Source: Lentzea californiensis
GTDB taxonomy: Bacteria > Actinomycetota > Actinomycetes > Mycobacteriales > Pseudonocardiaceae
Length of the DNA stretch: 64,000 nt
Assembly: GCF_024648825.1 (NCBI RefSeq)
Contig: NZ_JANBBE010000013.1
Location: 186,001-250,000 of the forward strand
Direction of reading: 5' to 3'
In this document: positions 1 to 9,510 of the stretch, piece by piece
How positions within the stretch are numbered: the first letter of the stretch is position 1
Layout: each line of letters starts with the position of its first letter
Program-made: the position numbers and the translations under genes
Notes under the pieces: model-generated
Seen by the model: only the letters and a program-made list of their open reading frames with translations
Database searches by the model: none
What the model was told of the DNA's origin: nothing

Positions 1-1953
1 CGAGAGGGCGCGTTCGTCGTCGGAACCCATGCCTATCAGGCCCAGCGCGAGCCCTTCCAGGTCGTAGTACTGGTCGACCGGGTGTTCGGCACCCACTTCG
101 AGGCTCTCGCGGAACAGGTCGACCGCCTCGGCGTGGTTCCCGCGCGCCAACGCGATCGCGCCCGCGGTGTGCAGCACCGGGTTCAGCATGTGCGGCAGGC
201 CGATCAGCCGGGTCAGCGTCAGCGCCTCGCCGACCAGCGGAGCCGCCCGGTCCGCGAAGCCGTTCTGCACCAGTGTCCAGCCGTAGGAGTTCAGCAGGAT
301 GGCGCGCGCGAGCTTGTCGTCCGACTCGTGCAGGAGTGCGGCGGCCTCGTCGAACAGCCGCCAGGCCCGTTCCGGGTCACCGGTGTGGGCCTCGGCGGAC
401 GCGAGCACCTCCAGCGCGCGGGCCGTCGTGCCGGGGCGGCGGGCCTCGGCGCGTTCGATCGCCAGCGACTCCTCGGCGAACCGGCGGGTCACGTGCCAGC
501 CGCCGCGCACGCGGTGGTGCATCGCCGCCAGGACCGCGAGAACGCTGCGGTATACCTGCGGCATCGGCCGGGACAGCGCCTGGTGCAGCAGTTCGGTGGG
601 GGCGCCGCGCGGGCCTCGCGGGGTCGAGGTCCAGGCCGTCGCGACGATCGTGAGCGCGTGCCGTGGCCAGTCGCGGGTCTCCGCTGTGCGCTTCACGGCG
701 AGTTCGAGCAGGCCGGCGTTGCGGTCCAGGCGCAGCACGACGGACGGCGATGGGAAGAACGACGAGATCTCCGGCTCCACGACCGAACACACCCACTCGA
801 CGACACGGTCGGCCACGAGAGAGATGTCGGCGTACGCGACAGCGCGCTCGTGGCAGTAGAGGCGGACCGATTCGAGCTGGCGGAACGTCGTGTGGCCGCC
901 GGCCCGTTCGACCACCAGCAGCGACTTCTGCTCGAGACCGGTCAGCAGCTCCAGGGCGTCGGGAACACCGCAGACCGCGCTCGCCACGCCGAGGTCGAAC
1001 GGCACGCCCAGCACGGCGAGCCTGCGCGACGCCGCCTGCTCCTCCTCGGACAGCAGGTCGTAGCTCCAGCCGATCGCGGTCCGCAGGGTGCGGTGCCGGT
1101 CGTCGGCGGCGCGCGGCCCTCCGGTCAGCAACGCGAGGCGGTCGCCCAGCCGGGCAAGGATGTCGGCGGGGGAGAGCACGGTGGTGCGCCGTGCGGCCAG
1201 TTCGATCGCGAGCGGCATGCCGTCCAGCGAACGGCACACCGCGACGACGTCGGCGACGTTCGTGGCGTCCACCTCGAACGAGCGGTCCACCGACACCGCG
1301 CGATCGCGGAACAGGACCACGGCGTCGTGGCGCAGGGCCTCGGCGACGTCGGCCTCCGCGGGCGGCAGCTCCAGCTCACCGACCGCGAAGACCTGTTCTC
1401 CCGCAATGCGAAGGGGCTCCCGCGACGTCGTGAGCACGCGCAGCCGCGGGCAGCACGCGAGCAGTTCCGACACCACGTCGGCCACGTCGGCCAGCAGGTG
1501 CTCGCAGTTGTCCAGCACGAGCAACGGCCGCCGGTGCCGTTCGACCTCGGCGATCACCGCGTCGAGCACGGAGCGGTGCGGCAACGGGTGCGCGCCGACC
1601 GCGGTGTAGACGGCCTGGACGACGTCGGACACCGGTGCCAGCGCCGCCCACCACGTCTGGTCGGCGCGTCTGCCTGCGTGCTGAACGGCCAGCCTGGTCT
1701 TGCCGGCGCCCGCGGGGCCGACCAACGAGACGAGACGTCTCGTCTCGGTGCGGGCCAGTGAGGCCAGCTCCTCGCGGCGGCCCACGAACGTGTCCAATGG
1801 CGCCGGCAGAGCCGAGTCGGGCGGGGAGTCGTCGCGTGCCGAGCTGCGTTCGCGGTAGGCGCGTTGACGGCAGGCGTTGGAGCAGTAGCGTCGGCCCGCG
1901 ACCGCTTCGGGCAGCGGGTCTCCACATGTCACGCAGGCGGCGGTGGCCGTCAT
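1..1953 (-). CDS. NB-ARC/AfsR-like ATPase regulator with N-terminal Cys motif (partial)
   Basis: Open from an ATG at 1953 (another ATG at 1959) to the left edge, so the C-terminus is missing. The N-terminus has a CxxC pair and then YCSNACRQRAYR, a zinc-finger-like start common on actinobacterial ATPases of this type. A Walker A loop (GPAGAGKT, about residues 79-86), VLDNCEHL and GMPLAIELAAR mark an NB-ARC/AfsR-type NTPase; the rest is helical and TPR-like. Such proteins are usually signal-responsive regulators. No SARP or LuxR DNA-binding domain is visible in the part present. No Shine-Dalgarno sequence is seen, so the mRNA may be leaderless; a triple 10-bp repeat lies just upstream. Confidence 0.75.
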   Translation of the reverse strand, partial: MTATAACVTCGDPLPEAVAGRRYCSNACRQRAYRERSSARDDSPPDSALPAPLDTFVGRREELASLARTETRRLVSLVGPAGAGKTRLAVQHAGRRADQTWWAALAPVSDVVQAVYTAVGAHPLPHRSVLDAVIAEVERHRRPLLVLDNCEHLLADVADVVSELLACCPRLRVLTTSREPLRIAGEQVFAVGELELPPAEADVAEALRHDAVVLFRDRAVSVDRSFEVDATNVADVVAVCRSLDGMPLAIELAARRTTVLSPADILARLGDRLALLTGGPRAADDRHRTLRTAIGWSYDLLSEEEQAASRRLAVLGVPFDLGVASAVCGVPDALELLTGLEQKSLLVVERAGGHTTFRQLESVRLYCHERAVAYADISLVADRVVEWVCSVVEPEISSFFPSPSVVLRLDRNAGLLELAVKRTAETRDWPRHALTIVATAWTSTPRGPRGAPTELLHQALSRPMPQVYRSVLAVLAAMHHRVRGGWHVTRRFAEESLAIERAEARRPGTTARALEVLASAEAHTGDPERAWRLFDEAAALLHESDDKLARAILLNSYGWTLVQNGFADRAAPLVGEALTLTRLIGLPHMLNPVLHTAGAIALARGNHAEAVDLFRESLEVGAEHPVDQYYDLEGLALGLIGMGSDDERALS

Positions 1954-1963
1954 GACCATTGAC

Positions 1964-1989
1964 CGTACCGGCGCGTAACGGTCCGTAAC
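1964..1989. promoter_or_regulatory. Three CGTAMC repeats phased every 10 bp
   Basis: CGTACC (1964), CGTAAC (1974) and CGTAAC (1984) start exactly 10 bp apart, directly upstream of the NB-ARC regulator start. Helical phasing of short direct repeats suggests an operator or activator site. No binding protein is known to me; function is inferred from position only. Confidence 0.35.
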
Positions 1990-2043
1990 ACCCGCTGTTT
2001 CGGGGTATTGAACGGTCCTCCCGGACGTCGCCAGGATCGGTTC

Positions 2044-3379
<1,336 letters not shown>

Positions 3380-3396
3380 GCAGGGGCGGACAGTCA

Positions 3397-4590
3397 GTGA
3401 AGACTCTCAGCGACCTGCTCGCCGAGGGTGTCGCAGGTCGGCGCGTCCTGGTGCGCGCCGACCTGAACGTCCCCCTCGACGGAGACAAGATCACCGACGA
3501 CGGCCGCGTGCGCGCGTCGGTGCCGACGATCAAGGCACTCGCCGACGCGGGTGCCCGCGTGATCGTCACCGCTCACCTCGGCCGCCCCAAGGGCGAGCCG
3601 GACCCCCAGTTCTCCCTGGCCCCGGCCGCGGCTCGTCTCGGTGAGCTGCTCGGCACCGAGGTCGCGCTCGCGAGCGACCTGGTCGGCCCGTCCGCCACGT
3701 CCGTGGTCGGCGCGCTCACCGACGGTGGCGTCGTGATGCTGGAGAACGTCCGCTTCGACGCCCGTGAGACTTCGAAGGACGACGCGGAGCGTGCGGCACT
3801 CGCCGACGAGCTGGCGTCGTTCGCGGACGCGTTCGTGTCCGACGGCTTCGGTGTCGTGCACCGCAAGCAGGCCTCGGTCTACGACGTGGCGCAGAAGCTG
3901 CCCGCGTACGTCGGCGGTCTCGTCGAGGCCGAGCTCGAGGTGCTCAAGAAGCTCACCGACGACCTGGAGCGCCCGTACGTCGTGGTGCTCGGCGGCGCGA
4001 AGGTGTCCGACAAGCTCGGCGTCATCGCGAACCTGCTGGCCAAGGTCGACCGGCTGCTCGTCGGCGGCGGCATGGCGTACACGTTCCTCAAGGCCCAGGG
4101 CCACGAGGTCGGCACGTCGCTGCTGCAGTCCGACCAGCTCGACCAGGTGAAGGGCTTCCTCGCCGAGGCCGAGAAGCGCGGCGTCGAGCTCGTGCTGCCG
4201 GTCGACGTGCTGGTCACGGCCGAGTTCGGCAACGTCGAGCACGACGTCGTCGGCACCGACTCGATCCCCGCCGACAAGATGGGCCTCGACATCGGCCCGA
4301 AGTCGCGCGAGCTGTTCGCGTCGAAGCTCGCCGACGCCAGGACGGTGTTCTGGAACGGCCCGATGGGCGTCTTCGAGATCGAGACCTACGCCGGTGGCAC
4401 CCGTGCCGTCGCCGAGGCGCTCGTGAAGTCCGACGCGTTCACCGTCGTCGGCGGCGGCGACTCGGCTGCCGCGGTGCGTGCGCTGGGTCTGCCCGAGGAC
4501 GGCTTCTCGCACATCTCCACCGGCGGCGGCGCCTCCCTTGAATACCTCGAGGGCAAGGAACTCCCCGGCATCAGCGTTTTGGAGTCCTGA
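3397..4590 (+). CDS. pgk: Phosphoglycerate kinase
   Basis: Transfers the acyl phosphate of 1,3-bisphosphoglycerate to ADP, the first ATP-forming step of glycolysis. 397 aa from GTG at 3397, preceded by GGGGCGGA; an in-frame start at 3250 lies inside gap and is rejected. Landmarks are RADLNVP, the substrate-binding [18 protein letters not shown], and the nucleotide-site VGGGDSAAA and STGGGASLE near the end. Its TGA overlaps the ATG of tpiA (TGATG), so translation of the two is likely coupled. Confidence 0.97.
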   Translation: MKTLSDLLAEGVAGRRVLVRADLNVPLDGDKITDDGRVRASVPTIKALADAGARVIVTAHLGRPKGEPDPQFSLAPAAARLGELLGTEVALASDLVGPSATSVVGALTDGGVVMLENVRFDARETSKDDAERAALADELASFADAFVSDGFGVVHRKQASVYDVAQKLPAYVGGLVEAELEVLKKLTDDLERPYVVVLGGAKVSDKLGVIANLLAKVDRLLVGGGMAYTFLKAQGHEVGTSLLQSDQLDQVKGFLAEAEKRGVELVLPVDVLVTAEFGNVEHDVVGTDSIPADKMGLDIGPKSRELFASKLADARTVFWNGPMGVFEIETYAGGTRAVAEALVKSDAFTVVGGGDSAAAVRALGLPEDGFSHISTGGGASLEYLEGKELPGISVLES

Positions 4591-5378
4591 TGGCAGCCCG
4601 TCTCCCGCTCATCGCGGGCAACTGGAAGATGAACCTCAACCACCTCGAGGCGATCGGCCTCGTGCAGAAGATCGCTTTCTCCCTCCCGGAGAAGTACTTC
4701 GCCAAGGTCGAGGTCGCCGTTCTTCCGCCGTTCGTCGACATCCGCAGCATCCAGACGCTGGTCGACGGCGACAAGCTGCTGATCAAGTACGGCGCGCAGG
4801 ACATCTCGCAGCACGACTCGGGCGCCTACACCGGTGAGGTGTCCGGCCCGATGATCAAGAAGCTCGGCTGCCACTACGTGGTCGTCGGGCACTCCGAGCG
4901 GCGCGAGTACCACGGCGAGACGGACGCCATCGTCAACGCCAAGGTCAAGGCCGCGCTGAAGGTCGAGGTCACGCCGATCTTCTGCTTCGGCGAGAAGCTC
5001 GACGTCCGCGAGGCCAAGGGCCACCTGGAGCTGGTGCGCCAGCAGCTGGAGGACGGCCTCAAGGGCTTCACGGCCGAGCAGGTCGCCAAGATCGTGTTCG
5101 CCTACGAGCCCGTGTGGGCCATCGGTACCGGTCGCACCGCGTCGTCCGCAGACGCGCAGGAGGTGTGCTCGCTGGTCCGCTCGTTCGTCGCGGAGAAGTA
5201 CGGCGAGGAGACCGCGGCGGTCGTCCGGGTGCTCTACGGCGGTTCGGTGAAGTCCTCGAACATCGGCGACCTCATCGGGCAGAAGGACATCGACGGCGCT
5301 CTTGTCGGCGGTGCCAGCCTTCAGGCCGACGAATTCACCAAGCTGTGCGCATTGGCTGCCGGCGGGCCTCTACCCTAA
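4590..5378 (+). CDS. tpiA: Triosephosphate isomerase
   Basis: Interconverts dihydroxyacetone phosphate and glyceraldehyde-3-phosphate. The 262-aa product is a single TIM barrel: NWKMN near the start (catalytic Asn/Lys), the catalytic His in VGHSERR, the catalytic Glu in [11 protein letters not shown], and the phosphate-binding YGGSVK and GALVGGASL. The start ATG at 4590 overlaps the pgk stop. It closes the glycolytic operon; about 90 bp separate it from secG, as in other actinobacteria. Confidence 0.97.
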   Translation: MAARLPLIAGNWKMNLNHLEAIGLVQKIAFSLPEKYFAKVEVAVLPPFVDIRSIQTLVDGDKLLIKYGAQDISQHDSGAYTGEVSGPMIKKLGCHYVVVGHSERREYHGETDAIVNAKVKAALKVEVTPIFCFGEKLDVREAKGHLELVRQQLEDGLKGFTAEQVAKIVFAYEPVWAIGTGRTASSADAQEVCSLVRSFVAEKYGEETAAVVRVLYGGSVKSSNIGDLIGQKDIDGALVGGASLQADEFTKLCALAAGGPLP

Positions 5379-5472
5379 GTTGATCTGGCTAAACCCATAA
5401 CCCCACTGGTTGCACACGTTCGGCAGTCGAACAGGTACTCTATGGCGTCGGCTGCCTGACAGCGAGGAAGAA

Positions 5473-5712
5473 ATGATCCTGTTCCTGCAGATCCTGTTGA
5501 TCGTCTCCAGCGTGCTCCTGGTGCTGCTCGTGCTCTTGCACCGCGGCCGTGGTGGCGGCCTTTCCTCGCTGTTCGGCGGCGGTATGCAGTCGAGTCTGTC
5601 CGGGTCCTCCGTGGTCGAGAAGAACCTCGACCGCCTGACGCTCTTCGTCGGTGCGGTCTGGGTCATCGCCATCGTGGGCATCGGGCTGCTGATCAAGCTC
5701 CCCGGAGCCTGA
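5473..5712 (+). CDS. secG: Preprotein translocase subunit SecG
   Basis: Small inner-membrane subunit of the SecYEG protein-export channel. The ATG at 5473 follows GAGGAAG; an in-frame upstream start at 5410 is rejected because its extra residues are not SecG-like. The 79-aa product has the expected layout: membrane helix at residues 3-23, a Gly-rich cytoplasmic loop (HRGRGGGLSSLFGGG), and a second helix at about 56-75. It lies directly after tpiA, the order usual in actinobacteria. Confidence 0.93.
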   Translation: MILFLQILLIVSSVLLVLLVLLHRGRGGGLSSLFGGGMQSSLSGSSVVEKNLDRLTLFVGAVWVIAIVGIGLLIKLPGA

Positions 5713-5778
5713 TCAACCGTTCAGCGGCAGAAGCCCTCCGGGGCTTGGAGTAACCACTTGGTGGGGGTGTAACGGTCG

Positions 5779-6123
5779 ATGTCCGGTGGTAACGCGATTC
5801 GCGGTACCCGCGTCGGCGCAGGCCCGATGGGCGAATCGGAGCGCGGCGAGTCCGCGCCCCGTCGTCGGGTGTCGTACTGGTGCGCGAACGGTCATGAGTC
5901 CCGGCCCTCGTTCGCGATGGAAGCGGATGTGCCGGAGAACTGGGACTGCCCGCGCTGCGGCCTGCCGGCAGGTCGTGACGAGCAGACGCCACCCGCGCCT
6001 CCGCGCAACGAGCCGTACAAGACGCACCTTGCGTACGTGAAGGAGCGGCGCTCCGACGCGGACGGCGAGGCGATCCTCGAAGAGGCTCTCGCCAAGCTGC
6101 GCCGCCAGCGCGAAGAGCCGTAA
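5779..6123 (+). CDS. rbpA: RNA polymerase-binding protein RbpA
   Basis: Actinobacterial transcription factor that binds RNA polymerase and the principal sigma factor and stabilises open complexes. 114 aa from ATG 5779, preceded by GGGGGTG. The core domain has C35/H39 (WCANGH) and C57/C60 (CPRC), a zinc-ribbon-like set. A basic linker follows (TPPAPPRNEPYKTH), then the C-terminal sigma-interaction helix (LAYVKERR ... EEALAKLRRQR). Monocistronic in appearance, closed by the strong hairpin at 6146-6183. Confidence 0.95.
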   Translation: MSGGNAIRGTRVGAGPMGESERGESAPRRRVSYWCANGHESRPSFAMEADVPENWDCPRCGLPAGRDEQTPPAPPRNEPYKTHLAYVKERRSDADGEAILEEALAKLRRQREEP

Positions 6124-6145
6124 GGGCTCAGATCTTCGGTAATCA

Positions 6146-6183
6146 CGCGAAAGGCCCCCTCTGCGGAGAGGGGGCCTTTCGCG
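6146..6183. terminator. Bidirectional hairpin terminator between rbpA and the 6191 gene
   Basis: A perfect 17-bp stem (6146-6162 with 6167-6183) closes on the 4-nt loop GCGG. It lies between convergent rbpA and the minus-strand secreted-protein gene. There is only a short T run on the plus side (GCGTTTC), so it is a hairpin-dominated terminator that probably serves both genes. Confidence 0.8.
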
Positions 6184-6190
6184 TTTCTGC

Positions 6191-7078
6191 TTATCGCCTC
6201 AGGCCGGAGAACTGACGGCGCAGCATCGCGGCACCCACGAGCAAGAAGAACAACAGCACCACGAGCGTGCTGGTCGTGCCCTGGGACGAGCTCGACAGCG
6301 TCACGTCCACGTTGCCCACGAGCACGATGCCGCACTCCGCGCGCACCTTGTGGCGGCCGGGCTCGATGTTCGCGAACTTCACCGGGGACGTGAAGCCGCC
6401 GTTCTCGTCGGCCGTGGTCCGGCCGACGTCCTGGCCCAGCGACCTCAGCGTCACGTTCGCGCCCTTGGGGCAGCCGGTGCCGGTCGCGGTCAGGTCGTCA
6501 CCGGGCTGGATGTTGTCCTTGTCGAGGACCAGGACGCCGTCGTCGGGGTTCGTGAGCGCGTCGGTCGTGGAGGAGGAGGGCGGGGTCGACGAGTCCGCGG
6601 TGGTCGTGGTCGTCGTCGTGGTCACCGGGGGAGTGGTGCTGGTCGTGACGACCGGGGGACGGGTCGTCACGGGCGGGTTGGTGACCGGCGGGTTCGTGAC
6701 GGGCGGCTGCGTGGTGACGGGCGGCCGGGTCGTGATGACCGGAGGCGGCGGAGTCACGGTGAACTGGTTGCGCGCGAGGTGCTGGCACTCGTCGCTCGCG
6801 GTGAAGGTGTAGGTGCCCACCTTGCTTCCGGCCGGGATGGTCGCGGTGACCGAACCGTTAGCCGACCACGGCGCGGTGGCCAGTACGCTTCCGGCCCAGC
6901 CGATGCGGACAGTGCCCTTGCATCTGTAGAAGCCTGACCAGCTGAAGGTCGCGGTGGAGCCCGCGGGACCGCTGGTCGGGTTCGCGGTCACCGACGTCTG
7001 CTGCTGTGCGGCCGCAGGTGTGGCGACCAGCACCGTAACACCGGCTGCTACAGCCACGAGTAGACCTAAAGACCGCAT
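6191..7078 (-). CDS. Secreted, C-terminally anchored Ig-like protein with Pro/Thr stalk
   Basis: 295 aa from ATG 7078. A signal peptide ends in TPAAAQQQ. It is followed by a bacterial Ig-like fold (about residues 28-108, two Cys), a roughly 60-residue Pro/Thr/Val linker built of repeated TxPPVT units, a second Cys-containing beta domain (about 175-260), and a C-terminal membrane helix (LVVLLFFLLVGAAML) with a basic tail. The layout suggests a surface protein anchored in the cytoplasmic membrane with two extracellular adhesive domains. No enzyme motif is seen. It is divergent from the 7112 gene, only 33 bp away, so the two share a promoter region. Confidence 0.75.
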   Translation of the reverse strand: MRSLGLLVAVAAGVTVLVATPAAAQQQTSVTANPTSGPAGSTATFSWSGFYRCKGTVRIGWAGSVLATAPWSANGSVTATIPAGSKVGTYTFTASDECQHLARNQFTVTPPPPVITTRPPVTTQPPVTNPPVTNPPVTTRPPVVTTSTTPPVTTTTTTTTADSSTPPSSSTTDALTNPDDGVLVLDKDNIQPGDDLTATGTGCPKGANVTLRSLGQDVGRTTADENGGFTSPVKFANIEPGRHKVRAECGIVLVGNVDVTLSSSSQGTTSTLVVLLFFLLVGAAMLRRQFSGLRR

Positions 7079-7111
7079 TCCAACTCCCCGGATCGAACCT
7101 AAGGTGCGCTA

Positions 7112-7879
7112 GTGAGACGTCGCATGGCCGGTGCAGGTTTACTGCTGTGGTGCGGAATTATGCTGCTTCCCTCCGCGGCCTTCGCACAGGACGGGTCTGT
7201 GATCCTCGAGGCCGATGTGGACGGTAGGCCGGTTGGAGTAGGGAACCTGGTGCTGGACCCGTCGCGGACCGCCAAGGTCTCGGTCACGGTCCGCAACAAC
7301 ACGAACACCCTGCAGCGCGTGAAGACCGTGCGGATCAGTGGCACCGCGCTGGCGTTGACCTTCTTCGCTTACGACACAACGGTTCCGTTCGACGTGCCGG
7401 CGAGGTCCTCGGAGACCCGTTCGTTCCCGCTGGAGCCGACCGACCTCGGCTCGCAGGCGATCGGTCTCCTTCCGGTCACGGTCGAGGTCATCGACGTCCA
7501 GCGCGAGAGCATCGCGTCCGTCGAGACGACCGGTGACGTCCGGGGCTCGCTCTGGTCGGTCTACGGGGCGTTCGGGCTGGGCGTGCTCGTGCTGACGGCG
7601 TTGTCGTGGGCGGGGGCGTTGATCGCACTGGCGCGCAGGAGGCTGCCCGCGAACCGGTGGCAGCGGGCCATGCGGTTCCTGCCCGCGGGCATCGGCACCG
7701 GGCTGATCGCGGTGATCTCGCTGTCGGTGCTGCGGCTGGTGGCGCCGTCGCCCACGGCCGAGATCCCGTTCATCATCGGCGCCGCGGCGGCCGCGTTCGT
7801 TCTTGGCTACGTGACACCGCATCCGGGCGAGAAGCCACCGTCCTCAATGGATGCGGATACCGTGAGGATCCAACGGTGA
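7112..7879 (+). CDS. Membrane protein with extracellular beta domain
   Basis: 255 aa from GTG 7112, preceded by AAGG. The signal peptide (LLLWCGIMLLPSAAFAQ) is followed by an all-beta region of about 110 residues whose pattern (AKVSVTVRNNTNTLQRVKTV) resembles an Ig/CARDB-like fold. Three membrane helices follow at about 150-172, 188-208 and 216-235, then a short cytoplasmic tail. The stop overlaps the kinase start (GTGA), so it is translationally coupled to the Ser/Thr kinase and may present an extracellular domain for it. That partnership is inferred; the family is not one I can name. Confidence 0.65.
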   Translation: MRRRMAGAGLLLWCGIMLLPSAAFAQDGSVILEADVDGRPVGVGNLVLDPSRTAKVSVTVRNNTNTLQRVKTVRISGTALALTFFAYDTTVPFDVPARSSETRSFPLEPTDLGSQAIGLLPVTVEVIDVQRESIASVETTGDVRGSLWSVYGAFGLGVLVLTALSWAGALIALARRRLPANRWQRAMRFLPAGIGTGLIAVISLSVLRLVAPSPTAEIPFIIGAAAAAFVLGYVTPHPGEKPPSSMDADTVRIQR

Positions 7880-9486
7880 CTCTGTCCAGTGTGGTCTCCG
7901 CCCTGCCGCAGTACGCCGTCGGCGACCAGATCGGCGAGGGCGGCATGGGTGTCGTCTACGGCGGCGTGCACCGTCAGCTGGGGCGTCCCGTGGCGATCAA
8001 ACGGCTGCCGCACGCCGTGGCCGAGGACCCGCGGATGAGCGAGCGCTTCGAGCACGAGGCGCGGTTGCTGGCGCGCCTCGACCACCCGCACATCGTCCCG
8101 GTCTACGACTACGTCCGGCAGCAGGGCGAGCACCTGCTCGTGATGGAACGCCTCGACGGCGGCACCGTCTGGTCGCGGTTCGCCGGCGACGGCCTGACCG
8201 CGCAGCAGTCGTGCGGGATCGTGCTGGCGGCGCTGTCCGGGCTGCACGCGGCGCACGAGGCCGGCGTGCTGCACCTCGACGTGAAGCCCAAGAACCTGCT
8301 CTTCACCTCGAACGGCGTGGTGAAGGTGGCGGACTTCGGCATCTCCCAGGTGGTGTCGGAGGGCGCGACGCTCGTGACGCACGGCGGCGCGGTGCTCGGC
8401 ACGCCCGCCTACATCGCGCCGGAGCAGGCGATGGGCAACGCACTGTCGCCCGCGGCCGACGTCTACGCGACCGGCACGATGCTCTACGAACTGCTCTGCG
8501 GCGACCTGCCGTTCGAACGCGGCGGCGGCCCGATCGCGATGATCCAGAAGCGGGTGTTCCAGGACCCGCGGCCGTTGCCGAACGTGCCGGAACCCCTGGC
8601 CGGCGTGGTCATGCGCAGCATCGCGCGGGAGCCCGACGCGCGCTACCGCAACGCCGAGACGTTCGCGATCGACCTGGCGGGCGCGGCGGGCCACCTGTTC
8701 GGTCCGGACTGGCTCGTGCGCCTGGGCATCCCCGTGCACCTCGCACCGCAGGTGTCGTCGTCGTCCACACGTCCGTCGCTGCGGCCCGTGCCGGAGCGCG
8801 AGACGGTCACGCTCACGGGCCAGCGGATCCGGGCCACGCTGGTCGACCCGGTCCCCGCCGCGCGCCTGAGCGGCAGCAGCACGCTGGTGCCGGCCTCGCA
8901 GGTGATCAAGCCGCCGTCGACGCCGTGGGCGTTGTGGCTGGTGGCGGCGCTCGCGTTGATCGCGATGGCCGTTGTCCCGTTCGTGGCGACCGGCAACCCG
9001 CCCTCGACGATCGTCGAGATGGACCTCGCGGACCCCGTGAAGGTCGAAGGCACGCATCTCGTCGTGACGGCGGCCGGAGTTCCGCTCGCGGACGTGCCGC
9101 AGCGCACGCCCGAGGGGTTCGTGCTGCCGGGCGCGGCGAGGTGGATCATCGGTGGCGTCGTGACGGCCCAGGTCGACGAGCAGCCGCCGTTCCTGCTGAA
9201 GTCCAGCCGGACGCCGTGGCTGAGCCTCATGGGCACCGGCTCGGCGTTGCTGCTGCTGTTCACGTTCGCGTACCTGGAGTCGAACCTGCGGGTGTTGCGG
9301 CGGCGGCAGACCGGCATGGCGGCGGTGATCGCGTCGGTGCCGCTCGGCCTCGGCCTCGGGCTGGCCGTGTGGCTGCTGGTGTCGGTGCTGCTCGAGCACG
9401 AGCCGACGATGTCCGTCGCGCTCACCTGCGGTGTTCTCGGCGCGGCGGCGGCGCTGAGCGCGTCACTGGCCTCCAGGCGCGCCTGA
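7876..9486 (+). CDS. Membrane Ser/Thr protein kinase (PknB-like) with HLD catalytic loop
   Basis: 536 aa from GTG 7876, which overlaps the previous stop by four bases; in-frame starts inside the upstream gene are rejected. The kinase domain covers about residues 13-275: GEGGMG loop, Lys42, catalytic loop HLDVKPKN (Asp135, Asn140), DFG at 153-155, and APE. The usual HRD Arg is Leu, so this is a non-RD kinase. After a juxtamembrane linker come a membrane helix (about 354-373), an extracellular stretch of about 80 residues, and three more hydrophobic helices. The C-terminal multi-helix region differs from the PASTA sensor of PknB. The substrate is unknown. Confidence 0.85.
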   Translation: MTLSSVVSALPQYAVGDQIGEGGMGVVYGGVHRQLGRPVAIKRLPHAVAEDPRMSERFEHEARLLARLDHPHIVPVYDYVRQQGEHLLVMERLDGGTVWSRFAGDGLTAQQSCGIVLAALSGLHAAHEAGVLHLDVKPKNLLFTSNGVVKVADFGISQVVSEGATLVTHGGAVLGTPAYIAPEQAMGNALSPAADVYATGTMLYELLCGDLPFERGGGPIAMIQKRVFQDPRPLPNVPEPLAGVVMRSIAREPDARYRNAETFAIDLAGAAGHLFGPDWLVRLGIPVHLAPQVSSSSTRPSLRPVPERETVTLTGQRIRATLVDPVPAARLSGSSTLVPASQVIKPPSTPWALWLVAALALIAMAVVPFVATGNPPSTIVEMDLADPVKVEGTHLVVTAAGVPLADVPQRTPEGFVLPGAARWIIGGVVTAQVDEQPPFLLKSSRTPWLSLMGTGSALLLLFTFAYLESNLRVLRRRQTGMAAVIASVPLGLGLGLAVWLLVSVLLEHEPTMSVALTCGVLGAAAALSASLASRRA

Positions 9487-9510
9487 CCGCTGCCGAACGC
9501 GACAACCCGT

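Noticed and set aside
82-1761. Long plus-strand open frame opposite the NB-ARC gene
   Set aside because: It is the antisense shadow of a well-supported gene; the translation is Arg/Gln/Val-rich without domain pattern.
5410-5441. TTGCAC ... TACTCT as a secG promoter
   Set aside because: The spacer is 20 bp, too long for a confident -35/-10 pair, although the -10-like TACTCT may be real.
5747-5768. SigR-type promoter (GGAGT ... GTAAC) before rbpA
   Set aside because: Spacing and the -35/-10 bases do not fit GGAAT-N16-CGTT well enough.
6600-6760. Repetitive region in the 6191 gene as a nucleotide repeat or CRISPR-like array
   Set aside because: It encodes the Pro/Thr stalk (TxPPVT units) of a surface protein; repeat units are irregular and in frame.
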